Part shown: positions 40,056 to 50,448 of the stretch, piece by piece
How the letters are laid out: each line of letters begins with the position of its first letter
Numbering within the stretch: the stretch's first letter is position 1
IMG/VR virus record: IMGVR_UViG_3300046472_000303
Location: 1 to 61,324 of that record
Length of the DNA: 61,324 nt
Reading direction: 5' to 3' (one strand)
Source of the DNA: a virus
Notes under the pieces: model-generated
What the model was told of the DNA's origin: nothing
Seen by the model: only the letters and a program-made list of their open reading frames with translations
The model's database searches: none
Made by a program: the position numbers and the translations under genes

Positions 40056-41261
40056 ATGAGCTTCGGTCTAGGTTCGCTTATGGGCGGCGGTGGCGGTAGT
40101 GTCCCCGGCGCTCCGGATCTCAGCGGCAACGTGTCGAAGTCGAACGCGATCTCGAACACCGCTACGGACCAGGCCAGCCAGACCTACAATACTGCGAAGG
40201 CCTACAATCAGAACGCGCAGGACACCCTTCAGCAGATCACCGGCACACAGCTGCCGGTATCGTCTCAGCTCGCCCAGACCACGATGGGCAACCTGCAGAA
40301 CTACGGCAGCACGTTCGTGCCGCTGCAGCAGAAGCAGGCCCAGGACGCTCTCAGCTACGGCAGCGACGCGAACATCGAGCGCATGAAGGGTTCGGCGATG
40401 GCCGACCAGGCCTCCGCCGCCGACGCCGCCCGCAGGAACTCCGCCGACGCGCTCCAGAGCGAGGGCGTCGATCCGGCCAGCATTCACGGCGGCGCGCTCG
40501 ATGCGCAGGCCCGCCTCGAGGCCGCCAAGGGCGTCGCCGGTGCCGGCACGCAGTCGGTGCTCAACACTCAGAACACAGCCCGCCAGATGGTGAATAGCGC
40601 CAATCAGCTCGGCTTGCAGGTCGACCAGGCCGGCACGGCCGGCGTCACGGCTGGAGCCAATGCCGCCGCGACGACGCAGGGCGCGGTGAACCAGACCAAC
40701 CAGACCGGCGTGAACAACCTCACGGCCAACGACACTCTCCTGAATACCGGCGTGAACGCGAACAAGTCGAGCGCCGACATCGCGAGCGAGGGTTTCAAGA
40801 ATGAGATGGACGCCTACAACGCGCAGCAGGCTCAAGCCTCACAGGGCATGGGCGCCCTCGGCGGTATTGCCGGCGCGGTGGGTGGCCTCGAGGGTGGCAG
40901 CAATGGCCTCAGCCAGTTTGCCGGCCTCGCCGCGAGCGTGGCGCCCTTGTTCATGGACGACGGTGGTGCGATCCCGGCATACGGCAGCGGCGGCGTGATC
41001 CCGGGTGACACCCAGGGCGCGATGCACGGCACCTACGCGCGCGGCGGCGTGGTCTCGGGCAAGGGCGTTCTGCCGGCCCCACCTGATCCGAATCATCCGA
41101 CCGACACGAAGGTCGCCCTGGTGACCCCGGGCGAGTACGTGATTCCGAAGGACGTGGCGCTGCACAAGGGCCATGAGTTCTTCCACAAGATGGTCGACAA
41201 GGCCCGCATCGACATGCGCAATCGTCAGGCGATTCCCCACTCGCCGGCAGTAGGAGCCTGA
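40056..41261 (+). CDS. Internal virion protein, 401 residues
   Basis: Alanine/glutamine/asparagine-rich helical protein with glycine-rich N-terminus. The C-terminal part has a G/A-rich stretch (GALGGIAGAVGGLEGG), then VALVTPGEYVIPKDVALHKG and FFHKMVDKARIDM, a pattern of internal core or DNA-ejection proteins of podoviruses. First of three such genes. Inferred: enters the host envelope during ejection. Confidence 0.78.
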   Translation: MSFGLGSLMGGGGGSVPGAPDLSGNVSKSNAISNTATDQASQTYNTAKAYNQNAQDTLQQITGTQLPVSSQLAQTTMGNLQNYGSTFVPLQQKQAQDALSYGSDANIERMKGSAMADQASAADAARRNSADALQSEGVDPASIHGGALDAQARLEAAKGVAGAGTQSVLNTQNTARQMVNSANQLGLQVDQAGTAGVTAGANAAATTQGAVNQTNQTGVNNLTANDTLLNTGVNANKSSADIASEGFKNEMDAYNAQQAQASQGMGALGGIAGAVGGLEGGSNGLSQFAGLAASVAPLFMDDGGAIPAYGSGGVIPGDTQGAMHGTYARGGVVSGKGVLPAPPDPNHPTDTKVALVTPGEYVIPKDVALHKGHEFFHKMVDKARIDMRNRQAIPHSPAVGA

Positions 41262-41262
41262 G

Positions 41263-43413
41263 ATGGGCGACAGCTTCATTCCCGCCGCCCCCGCAGTCAC
41301 TGGCCTGCAGCGGCGTAATCGCGTCGACGACATCGTAGATTCCATGCAGAGTGGGCGCCCGCCGGCGACTCCGCAGGCTGGCGCACCTCCGCCCGCTGCG
41401 GCGCCGCAGCCCGCGAATGTGCATCCGGGCGTACTCCAGGCGATCCAGAACGGGATCGCAAACTTGTTCGGCATGGGCGCTCCGCAGCCCGCCGCGGCCC
41501 CGCCTGCCATGGCGGACGGTGGCGTGGTGACTGCGCGGCCTAACCCGAACCTAGGGTCCACCGGCGTGACCTACGAGCCCCGCGCCGGTGGCGTACTCCC
41601 GACGTGGGAGGGGAAGCCCAATGCACGTGCAGGTGACGGCGGCGCCCTCGCTGCGCCCGGCGATCAGAGCCATCCGCCTGGCGACTCGCCCGCCGCGCAG
41701 AAGATCCTGACGATGGACGGCGGCGGCGCCGTGCCGAGCATGGGCCAGCCTGATTCCGCTCAGCCGCCCCCGCGCTCCGTCGCGCCGCTGCCGACGACTC
41801 CTGGCTGGGGCACTGCGGCGCTCGCCGGGTATCAGGCGGCCCAGAACATGAACATCCAGCGCGATGAAGCGCAACGCTACAAAGAGCAGTACAAGAGCAC
41901 CCAGGACGCTCATGATGCGATCGAGAGCTACGCTGGCCATCTGAACGATGCCTCGCTACCCGATGGCGCTGGCCCGCAGCCTGCGCAGGGCATTCCCACG
42001 GATCCCGGTGCGACGCAGGTCGCGCAGCAGGCCGCCGGTGGCGATGCCTCGCCCGCGGATACAACCTCGGTGGGCGCAGTTGCGGCCGCCGCCAAGAGCC
42101 CGGGTGCGCAGGCCGGCAAGGCCCAGCAGTCCCCGGAGGAGAGCGGCAAGACGCACTCCCTCACCAACGAGTGGTGGGACGAATCGAACAACCGAATGAT
42201 GACTGCGATGCGCAAGGCGGTGCACGCCGGCTACGACCCGAACAAGGTCATGGAGTCGCTCACCGCGATGCGCAACGGCTTCCTGCAGTCGAACATCCTC
42301 AAGAACCTCAGCGCTGCGAACAAGGCTGTGCTCTCCGGCGACAACGATGAAGTCGAGAAGGCGATGCACAACCTGTACTACTACTTCCCGGACGGCCGCG
42401 ATCTGAAGGTCAAGCGCGGTGAGAACGGCGAGGTGCAGTATCAGGACCCGGTGTATCCGTTCCTCGATCAGGACGGCAATCCGACGGCCTCCTCGAAGTT
42501 TCACGGTGAGCAGAACAAGCCGAACTTCACGGCCGTGACGCCGGAGCATCTGTCGCTGCTCGCGACCGCTGCTATGGATCCTACCAAGCTCGCGGGCGCC
42601 ATCACCAACACGCGCTCTGCTGCGGCGAAGGCCGCGCTCGAGGCGCAAGAGGGTGAGGCCAAGCTCGAGACCGCCCAGGGTGCGAGGATGACCGGAGAGG
42701 GCCGCAAGCTCGCCGGCGAGGCTCGCTTCGGCGAGATGGCCAGCACGAACGTCAAGAACCTGTCCGCGGCTCAGCTCGACCAGGCCCGCGCGGTCACGTC
42801 CGGATGGGCGCTCCGCCGGCTGCAACTGCAGGCCCAGTCTCAGAAGCTCGATCCCTCGATACTCAAGGGCGCGGACGCCGCGGCGAACGCCGTCGACGAG
42901 CAGTTCATGGGTCGCAAGATCACCGCGCCGCTCACCGACCAGGCTGGCGAGCCGAGCCTGTCGCCCGCTGCCGGCAAGGTTGTGCACGACCCCGGGTCCG
43001 TGCCAAAGGAGCTGCAGGGCGCGACGTCGATCGACGTGGCGAACGCCAAGGGTATGGCCGCCGAGCTGTACGCCGCTGGCGCCCGCACGGGCATGACGCC
43101 GCAGCAGGCCGCTCAGCTCTCGCTGCGCGCGCACATGGGCAAGAGCCGCATGCACAAGGTGCCGGCCGGCAGCAAGAACGATGACGGCCACGACGTGCAG
43201 GTCCATCCCGAGCTCGGGCGGATCTTCCTCTGGGACGGGGCCAAGAAGAAGTTCGACTCGTATCCGATCAACCCCGAGGCCGCCCAAGGTATCGCTGCAG
43301 GTGGCGTTTCCTCCTCGGAACTTGCTACCATGGCATCTGGAGGCCAGGGCGCACCCCAGCAGGGCGCGATCCCGAACCCCGCCGATCAGGATTTAGACAA
43401 CTCAGGACCATAA
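41263..43413 (+). CDS. Internal virion protein, 716 residues
   Basis: Starts with VTGLQRRNRVDDIVDSMQSG, then long alanine/proline linkers (to about 250), a helical domain (WWDESNNRMMTAMRKAVHAG at about 305) and an alanine-rich helical middle. A smaller beta-like end (RMHKVPAGSKNDDG, LGRIFLWDG) closes the protein. It lacks a membrane segment and lies between two other core proteins. Inferred: DNA-ejection complex component. Confidence 0.75.
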   Translation: MGDSFIPAAPAVTGLQRRNRVDDIVDSMQSGRPPATPQAGAPPPAAAPQPANVHPGVLQAIQNGIANLFGMGAPQPAAAPPAMADGGVVTARPNPNLGSTGVTYEPRAGGVLPTWEGKPNARAGDGGALAAPGDQSHPPGDSPAAQKILTMDGGGAVPSMGQPDSAQPPPRSVAPLPTTPGWGTAALAGYQAAQNMNIQRDEAQRYKEQYKSTQDAHDAIESYAGHLNDASLPDGAGPQPAQGIPTDPGATQVAQQAAGGDASPADTTSVGAVAAAAKSPGAQAGKAQQSPEESGKTHSLTNEWWDESNNRMMTAMRKAVHAGYDPNKVMESLTAMRNGFLQSNILKNLSAANKAVLSGDNDEVEKAMHNLYYYFPDGRDLKVKRGENGEVQYQDPVYPFLDQDGNPTASSKFHGEQNKPNFTAVTPEHLSLLATAAMDPTKLAGAITNTRSAAAKAALEAQEGEAKLETAQGARMTGEGRKLAGEARFGEMASTNVKNLSAAQLDQARAVTSGWALRRLQLQAQSQKLDPSILKGADAAANAVDEQFMGRKITAPLTDQAGEPSLSPAAGKVVHDPGSVPKELQGATSIDVANAKGMAAELYAAGARTGMTPQQAAQLSLRAHMGKSRMHKVPAGSKNDDGHDVQVHPELGRIFLWDGAKKKFDSYPINPEAAQGIAAGGVSSSELATMASGGQGAPQQGAIPNPADQDLDNSGP

Positions 43414-43417
43414 AGCT

Positions 43418-46400
43418 ATGCCCGCCCCGCCGATTCCCGACCAGGGCACGCAGCAGCTCCTCGAACAGGCTTACGCCGACGCGCGTTCGTCTCTGAAGGG
43501 CCAGGTTCCGGATTCCCTCCTTCACTCCGTCCCGCGTAACGCGGGGCCGGATTCTGACGCGTCCTCGCTGAGTCTCCGACAAGCGCCCGGCGGTATCGAA
43601 AACGGTACGGCTGAGCAGGTGGACGAGCCGCCGCCCGGTGCGATCCCCTACGGCGCGAACGATTACAAAGAAGTCGCCGAGCCGCCCAAGGGCGCGGAGC
43701 CGATCGAGGAGCCCAGCGTTGGCGGCTTCCTCAAAGAGGAGTTCAGGGGCACCGGCGACGAGCTGCTGAAGGCCGTCCCGCGCTTCCTCCTGAGCCTCGG
43801 CAAGTCCGTCGCGTTCCTCGGCGGCGGCGCTGCTGGCGCGACCGCAGATACCATCAAGTCCGCCGTCACCGGCAAGGACAGCCACGAGTACGCCGACGCG
43901 GCGTTCGACTACATCCGCGATGAGATCGACTCCGCTGCCAACAACATGCTCGGCACCAAGTCCGACACGGGTGGCGCGGCGCAGGTCATCGGCGGCGTGG
44001 CGCAGATCGTACCGGCCCTGGCGCTTGGCGGCGCCGGTGGCGCAGTCGTGTTCGCCACCCAGGCTGGCAGCGAAGCCGCGCAGCGGAGCATCGACGCCGG
44101 CGCAGACGCGAAGACCGCCGCCGCGATCGCGGTGATCGCCGCCGGTACGGCTGCCGGACAGATGAAGATGGCTTGGGCGAACCCGAGCATCGTGAAGCGC
44201 ATCGCCGCGGCAGCGGGCGCCAACGTCGCGCTGACGGAGGGGTCGCGCTGGCTCGCGAGCCAGATCCTGAAGTCGCGTGGTTTCCAGAAAGCTGCCAAGG
44301 AGTACGACCCGACGGATCCGGACAGCCTGAAGGAGAGCGGCCTGATGGGCGCGATCTTCGGCGCGCTGGCCGGCAAGGGCGTGAAGCCCGAGGCCGCTCC
44401 CAAGCCCGCCGAGACTCCTCCGGCCGCTGCTCCGCCGCCTGGACCCCCGGGTGCCGGTCCTGCGCCGCCCCCGCCGCCGACGTGGGCCGGCAAGGGCGTT
44501 ACGTCCGAGGGCGCGCCGGTCACGCCGATCGACCCCTCGCGCTTGGGCACCGGTGTCGGTGCGATGCGCATCGGCGTCAAGGGCGAGAATCTAAGCGCTA
44601 CGCCGCCGAGTGATCTGCAGGGTGCTGGCCATGCGCCGCCCGCCCCGGAGGCTGTCCCGCCCGTAAAGATTCCCGACCACCCGAGCCAGGAGCCTCTCAA
44701 AGACATCCAGGCGCAGCGTGCCGAGCTCGACAAGGGTACCCGCAAGGGTGTGTACCTGACGGCCGATAACGTCAAGGCGCTCGGTAAAGAGGGCGTGAAG
44801 GCCCTTGCTGGCGACAAGCCGGCCACGATGAACTTCGACGGGAAGGGCGGGGCGATGATCTTCACCTCCGTCGGCGACCGCATGCGCGCGGGCAAGGCCA
44901 AGGCCAAGCTCGGCGCTGAGGGCGACATGCAGGCCCTGATCGGCGAGCTCACCGGCGCCGGCAAGGGCAAGACCGCGGACCAGACCGCCGTCGTCCAGGG
45001 TCACACGCCCGATGGCGCGGTGGCCAGCGAGAGCATGGTCAAGCCGTCCGAGGTCGCTGCCAAGGTCGAGGAGGTCAAAGCTGCTGGCCACGAGCCTGTG
45101 GTGACGACCCCGCAGGAGGCAGTTGCGCGCCGTGAAGAAGTCATCGCCCAGGAGGCCAAGACCCCCGAGGCGGATCACAATACGCCGCCACCCGCCGCCG
45201 AAGCCCCGAAGGCCGAGGTGATCAAGCGCAAGGCTAAGACCCGCATCAACGTAAAAGACCTCAAGCCCGCCGAGGGCGTCACCCAGGAAGCGGCCACCGA
45301 AGCGGCCAAGCCTGCGGAGATTACGGCGCCAAAGTCCGCAGAATCTGCGGAGAAAGCACCCGCTGCGGAAGCGGCCAAAGAGCCGGCCACTGTCCAAGAA
45401 AAGCCCGTGTCCACGAATAATGGACAGGCTGAGAAAGTGGACACCGTCCAGACTCGCGGCGAGGCAATCCCCGATCTTGAGAAGGCCGCCGGCAACCTGC
45501 GCTCCAGCGAGGGCAAGAAGGGCAAGCTCGCCGACCGTGCGCAGAACGTCTCGGCGTTTGCGCACGTGCTCAAGGCCGCGGCCGCAAAAGCATTCGAAGG
45601 CAAGACCGCCGACGAAGCCGCCATAAATCGCGCCAACGAAGCGGCCAACGCCGCGGTGCGCATGGGCGAGAAGTCGACCGAGGAAGTCGCCAAAGGACAG
45701 GGTATTGGGCACGCCGAGCTGGCTGCTCACGCGCAGGAGATGCTTGCCGCGGCTGACCAGCTGCAGGGCAAGTCCGCCGCTGTGAAGGCGCCGGTGAGCG
45801 CGGTGCGCGCGGCGAAGCTGAAGGCCCGGGCCGAGAAGGCCAAGGCCGCAGTCGAAACCCAGCGCGCCGAGGGCGCGAAGGCCGCCGCCGCGACGCCGGA
45901 CGAGACGGTCATGGTCCGCGGCCAGCCGAAGTCCATGAAGGAAGTTGTCGCCGACGCGCGTAGTCGCGGCACCAAGCCCACGTTCAAAGACATCGGCGCC
46001 GAGCTCGAGGTGGACGCGAAGGATCGTCGCAGGGTTGCGGACGCCATCAAGGCGGCCAAGAAGACCCGCGTCTCGAAGGCTGAAGCTGATGTCGGCAAGG
46101 TGAAGTCCGCCATCGCGGACACCGAGGACGAGGTCAAGGCGGCGAAGAAGGCCGCTGCCGAGAAGGGCCCGCTACGGGAGCTGTCGAAGGACGAGCACCG
46201 CGACCTCGACAAGAAGATGGAGGCCTACAAGATCGCTGGCGAGGGTGCGGCGATGTATCACCGCGGCCGGCTCGAGCAGGCGCTGCATGAGCTGTTCAAG
46301 CCCAACAGCGCGGCCGAGCACGAGGCCATCACCAACCTGATGACCAGCGCCGAGCACCTGCGGGCTGACTGGCACGGCACGGCGCCGCGCGACCTGGAAG

Positions 46401-49400
46401 GCGAAGTCGAGAAGGAAGTCGGCGACACGGGCGGGATTGACTACTCGGACCCGGACGCCGGTGCGCACATCGGCGGCGACAACGGCCGCGGGTCCAGCGA
46501 AAACCTGGACATGCCGGCACACGCGGCAGTACGCGCCGCGTACAATCATTGGTATCGGCTGCACGACAAGCTCGATCACGAGCTGATGTACGCGATGATG
46601 CAGATCAATCGGCACAACGAGGTGCCGACCACCGCGCACGACAACTACAGCACACACTGGCTGCTAGATAAGATGATCAGGGCCGGCGGCCCGGATAACC
46701 CGGTCACGCAGCTGCTGCAGACGCTCCGTAAGAACGTGCCGGACATGCCGGTCTACCCGATGGCCTCGGTGCGCAACCCGATCACGGGCGCGGTCATGCC
46801 TGGCGTCTCCGGTCTCCATAACCCCTCGCACGGCATTCAGATTCGCCTGCGCCTGGGCGACGAGGCCAACCCGTTCACCTCGGTGACGCTGGTCCACGAG
46901 ATGCTGCACGCGGCGACGCAGCACTTCATTGATGCGAACCCGAAGCATCCGCTGGTCACCGAGCTCAAGCGTATGCGCAAGATCGCCGAGGTCCGTCTCC
47001 GCGCGATGCACGGCGACGAGAAGGTCTCCACCTACCTCGACACGATCAGGGGCAAGATGAAGGCCAACGATGCCCGCGAGCTCAACAGCGCGCGGCGCTT
47101 CTACGGCTTGACGAACATCCATGAGTTCATCACCGAGACGCTGACCAACCCGGACTTCGCTCGCATGCTGGAGGAGTCGGAGAAATTCGCGCAGCCGGGC
47201 GAGAACATCCCTCACGGCAGCATCTTGAGCCGGATTTTCAACGTGCTCTCGCGCATGCTCGGCATCAAGGATCCGGAGCAGGCCCGGCTCTTGGCTGCAA
47301 CCGCGAATATCTCGCAGCGGATCATGGAGGCGCAGAAGGCCCAGGAGCACAAGCTGTTCACCAGCGTGCCCATGGGCGAGGAGGTCGCCGCCGATCCGAC
47401 GCACGAGTCTTTGGCCTCGCTCGAGCACAACCTCAGCGACCCCGAGCAGGACCGCCGCCTCGTCAACGAACCCCGCATCGCGGCATCGATCGGTCGGGCC
47501 GCCACCAACGTGGCGCGCAGGTTCTACAGCGCCGTGCGCACCGGCGACATCGGCAAGGCGCGCCGCGTGGTCGAGCCGTTCAAGGGCTTCGATCAGATCG
47601 TGCGCGACGGCCTGCAGTGGTTCGGCGGTCGCGGCGACGCGAACAATCCCCTGCGTCAGTATCACGAGGCGACCGTCGCCGGCGAGGCCCGCTCCAATGC
47701 GATCACGGAGCGCGCGCAGCCGCTGGTCGAGCGCGCTACCAAGCTGTCGTCTAAGGACTCCAAGCAGCTCGGCGAGCTCATGCACGACGCGACGATCTGG
47801 GGCATCGACCCGACGACGCCGAAGGACGAGCACTCGAAGTCGACCCAGAACGCGCCGAAGTTCGAGCAGCGCTACAAGGATTTCACGGACCGTTGGGAGA
47901 ACCTGACGCCGGAGCAGCAGGGCCTATTCAAGGACGTGCGCGATTTCAATCACTGGGCCGCGGCGAAGAACCGCGAGTCGGCGATCGACGCCGCGCTGCG
48001 CACGTTCACCGACAAGGAAGTCCCGCCGGCCGAGCGCGCCAAGCTCTACGGTGTCCGCAGCGGCAAGCAGTTCGAGAGCATGATCGGCCCCGGCAAGGGC
48101 ATCGACGCCGGCGACCGCAACCCGGCGATGGTCCGCGCGCTGGAGACTCTCGCCGGCGGCAACCGCATCGAGGGCCCGTACTTCCACCTCGGCCGCAACG
48201 GCGAGTATGTGGTGCAGATCACCCCCGAAGGCTCCAAGCAGTTCGGCACCCGCGACGAGGCCGAGACCTTCGCGCGGAACATCCGCGACCTCAGCCCGGA
48301 ATCCGACGCGATCATCTCGGAGAACCCCGACGGCACACACGGCGTGGACTACTCGGCCGACTATGTCTCGATGCACGAGACCCCGGCGCACGCCGAGGAG
48401 GAAGCCGCGGGCCTGCGCGCCAAGGGCTTCGAAGTCGGCAACGTCACGCACAAGATCCAGAGCCGGGAATCGGCGCCGCTGTCGCAGGGTGCGGAGCAGC
48501 TGATCTCCGAGGCCACGCGCAAACTGAACCGATCCATGGGCGGCGAGCAGGCGCAGCCTCTCGTCGACGCGCTACGGACCTCGTTCGTCCAGATGATGGC
48601 GCAGCGCTCGGCCTACGCGGGCTCGAGGCTGATGCGCAAGGGCACGGGCGGTGTGAAGGGTGAGGAGTGGCTGCGGAACTTCGCGGACCACACCCAGTCG
48701 TTGGCGTGGCACACGGGGCAGATGCACTCGGTGTTCGCCAAGGGTGAAGCCCTCGGCAAGGTGCGGGCGGCGGTGAAAGACCCCAGCCTGACGATGAAGA
48801 CCGCGCGCGGGCGCGACATCGGCCAGCACGCTACGTACATGCGCGGCGAAGTGCTGAACGAGCTCAACCACCGGCTGCAGCAGGAGACTGCGCAGTACGG
48901 CAAGCGGTCCGGGTTCAACGCCGCGATCGCCAAGCTGGGCTTCGCCAACTACCTGGCGTCGCCGAGCCACGCGTTCATCTGGATGACGCAGAACTTCACG
49001 ACCACGATCCCCGTGGCGATGTCCCGCTGGGGCGGGCGCGCGGCTGGGTCGATGGGTGCGTCGATGGGATTGGTGGCTGGGCCGGCGTTCCGCGAGGCGA
49101 TCCTCGCGCACCTGAAGCCGGGCACGCACGGCGCCACTGACATCACCAAGGCGGTGATCCAGGCGGTGCGCAAGAGCGAGCGGTTTGGGAAGTGGGCACA
49201 GGGCGAGAACTCGCCGCTGCGGCAGCTGATGGATCGCGGCGCGATCTCGACGAGCTTCTCGAACGAGCTCGCCACGGTGGGTCGCGGCGACAACCGGCTG
49301 GTCAATCGCGTCTTCGAATACGCGCGCCTCCTGCCGCACATGGCCGACACGTTCAACCGGATCAGCACGGCGCTCACGGCGCTGGAGATGACCAAGGGTG

Positions 49401-50446
49401 ACGTCTACCAGGCGGCGGACTTCGTGCGCGAGACGCACATGGATTACAGCGGCGGCAACAAGCCCCGCGCGTTCAAGGCGGTGAGCAGGATCCCGGGGTT
49501 CAACTCGGTGACGATGTTCCGCACGTACACGCAGGGCATGGCGCACCTGCTCTACTCGAACATCAAGAACATGACGACGATGGATTTGCCGCCGGGCGCG
49601 AAGACGCGGGCGGAGTCGGCGAAGACGGTGGCGGGCGTGATGCTCGCGACCGCCGTGCTGGCGGGGGTCTCGAAGGGTATGATCCTCGAGCCCGCTCGGC
49701 TGGCGTATTACGCCTGGAACAAGATGTTCAGCGACGATGATGAATACCACGATATCAACCACGCGATCGACGCCTTCATGGCGGAGCACCTCGGAAAGTC
49801 GGTGGGTGAGATGGTGTCGCGCGGCGTCCCGCGCGCCCTCGGCTTCGACCTGTCCGGTCGTATGGGCCTCGCGGACTTGTTCTTCCACGAACCGCCGGAC
49901 CTCCTCGGCTCCTCGTGGGAGAAGCGTGCGGAGTTCCTAGCGTCTCTCCTTGGGCCGATGCCGAAGTACGTCTCGGACCAGATCACGGGCTTCCAGAAGC
50001 GCATGCAGGAGGGCGAGATTTTCGAGGCGATCGCCGGCATCGTCCCGATCAAGATGGTTCAGGACGGGCTGAAGGCTGGGCACTTGCTGGTGGGGAAGAC
50101 GGATTCGCACGGCGCGCGCGTCGTGGATCCTTCGGTGGGTGCGGCGGCCACTCGGTTCATCGGCTTCAAGCCGTCGTCCGAGGCACGCTCGCAGGAGAAG
50201 CAGGGTGTGTCGATCGAGTATCACGAGAAGGTCACCACCGCCCGCAAGGCGCTGGTCGACCGCTGGGTGAAGGGCGGGTACGCGGGTGTCTCGGCGGACA
50301 TCGCGTCGTTCAACCATCGCAACCCGGCCTACGCGATCTCGGCCAAGGACTTCGTGCGTGAGCGCAAGATGAACGTCCGGACCGAAGCTGAGGTCCGCGG
50401 CAAGGTGCCGAGGGATCCCAAGTTGCAGAAGATGCTAGACTACTGA
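43418..50446 (+). CDS. Giant internal virion protein with metallopeptidase motif, 2,342 residues
   Basis: The largest gene here. Hydrophobic segments at about 122-150, 187-220 and 233-255; proline-rich and alanine/lysine-rich linkers to about 900; a zinc-peptidase motif HEMLH at 1160-1164; a helical region (NPLRQYHEATVAGEARSNAI and onward); and a C-terminal part with another hydrophobic segment near 2070 (VAGVMLATAVLAGVS) and IPGFNSVTMFRTYTQGMAHL. This layout fits the large polyvalent (PLxRFG-type) phage proteins and T7 gp16-like core proteins. Inferred: enters the cell with DNA, crosses envelope layers and cleaves a target. Confidence 0.85.
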   Translation: MPAPPIPDQGTQQLLEQAYADARSSLKGQVPDSLLHSVPRNAGPDSDASSLSLRQAPGGIENGTAEQVDEPPPGAIPYGANDYKEVAEPPKGAEPIEEPSVGGFLKEEFRGTGDELLKAVPRFLLSLGKSVAFLGGGAAGATADTIKSAVTGKDSHEYADAAFDYIRDEIDSAANNMLGTKSDTGGAAQVIGGVAQIVPALALGGAGGAVVFATQAGSEAAQRSIDAGADAKTAAAIAVIAAGTAAGQMKMAWANPSIVKRIAAAAGANVALTEGSRWLASQILKSRGFQKAAKEYDPTDPDSLKESGLMGAIFGALAGKGVKPEAAPKPAETPPAAAPPPGPPGAGPAPPPPPTWAGKGVTSEGAPVTPIDPSRLGTGVGAMRIGVKGENLSATPPSDLQGAGHAPPAPEAVPPVKIPDHPSQEPLKDIQAQRAELDKGTRKGVYLTADNVKALGKEGVKALAGDKPATMNFDGKGGAMIFTSVGDRMRAGKAKAKLGAEGDMQALIGELTGAGKGKTADQTAVVQGHTPDGAVASESMVKPSEVAAKVEEVKAAGHEPVVTTPQEAVARREEVIAQEAKTPEADHNTPPPAAEAPKAEVIKRKAKTRINVKDLKPAEGVTQEAATEAAKPAEITAPKSAESAEKAPAAEAAKEPATVQEKPVSTNNGQAEKVDTVQTRGEAIPDLEKAAGNLRSSEGKKGKLADRAQNVSAFAHVLKAAAAKAFEGKTADEAAINRANEAANAAVRMGEKSTEEVAKGQGIGHAELAAHAQEMLAAADQLQGKSAAVKAPVSAVRAAKLKARAEKAKAAVETQRAEGAKAAAATPDETVMVRGQPKSMKEVVADARSRGTKPTFKDIGAELEVDAKDRRRVADAIKAAKKTRVSKAEADVGKVKSAIADTEDEVKAAKKAAAEKGPLRELSKDEHRDLDKKMEAYKIAGEGAAMYHRGRLEQALHELFKPNSAAEHEAITNLMTSAEHLRADWHGTAPRDLEGEVEKEVGDTGGIDYSDPDAGAHIGGDNGRGSSENLDMPAHAAVRAAYNHWYRLHDKLDHELMYAMMQINRHNEVPTTAHDNYSTHWLLDKMIRAGGPDNPVTQLLQTLRKNVPDMPVYPMASVRNPITGAVMPGVSGLHNPSHGIQIRLRLGDEANPFTSVTLVHEMLHAATQHFIDANPKHPLVTELKRMRKIAEVRLRAMHGDEKVSTYLDTIRGKMKANDARELNSARRFYGLTNIHEFITETLTNPDFARMLEESEKFAQPGENIPHGSILSRIFNVLSRMLGIKDPEQARLLAATANISQRIMEAQKAQEHKLFTSVPMGEEVAADPTHESLASLEHNLSDPEQDRRLVNEPRIAASIGRAATNVARRFYSAVRTGDIGKARRVVEPFKGFDQIVRDGLQWFGGRGDANNPLRQYHEATVAGEARSNAITERAQPLVERATKLSSKDSKQLGELMHDATIWGIDPTTPKDEHSKSTQNAPKFEQRYKDFTDRWENLTPEQQGLFKDVRDFNHWAAAKNRESAIDAALRTFTDKEVPPAERAKLYGVRSGKQFESMIGPGKGIDAGDRNPAMVRALETLAGGNRIEGPYFHLGRNGEYVVQITPEGSKQFGTRDEAETFARNIRDLSPESDAIISENPDGTHGVDYSADYVSMHETPAHAEEEAAGLRAKGFEVGNVTHKIQSRESAPLSQGAEQLISEATRKLNRSMGGEQAQPLVDALRTSFVQMMAQRSAYAGSRLMRKGTGGVKGEEWLRNFADHTQSLAWHTGQMHSVFAKGEALGKVRAAVKDPSLTMKTARGRDIGQHATYMRGEVLNELNHRLQQETAQYGKRSGFNAAIAKLGFANYLASPSHAFIWMTQNFTTTIPVAMSRWGGRAAGSMGASMGLVAGPAFREAILAHLKPGTHGATDITKAVIQAVRKSERFGKWAQGENSPLRQLMDRGAISTSFSNELATVGRGDNRLVNRVFEYARLLPHMADTFNRISTALTALEMTKGDVYQAADFVRETHMDYSGGNKPRAFKAVSRIPGFNSVTMFRTYTQGMAHLLYSNIKNMTTMDLPPGAKTRAESAKTVAGVMLATAVLAGVSKGMILEPARLAYYAWNKMFSDDDEYHDINHAIDAFMAEHLGKSVGEMVSRGVPRALGFDLSGRMGLADLFFHEPPDLLGSSWEKRAEFLASLLGPMPKYVSDQITGFQKRMQEGEIFEAIAGIVPIKMVQDGLKAGHLLVGKTDSHGARVVDPSVGAAATRFIGFKPSSEARSQEKQGVSIEYHEKVTTARKALVDRWVKGGYAGVSADIASFNHRNPAYAISAKDFVRERKMNVRTEAEVRGKVPRDPKLQKMLDY

Positions 50447-50448
50447 GC

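Noticed and set aside
41956-43287. 443-codon minus-strand ORF opposite the 41263 gene
   Set aside because: Shadow translation of a GC-rich gene; no motif and no promoter.
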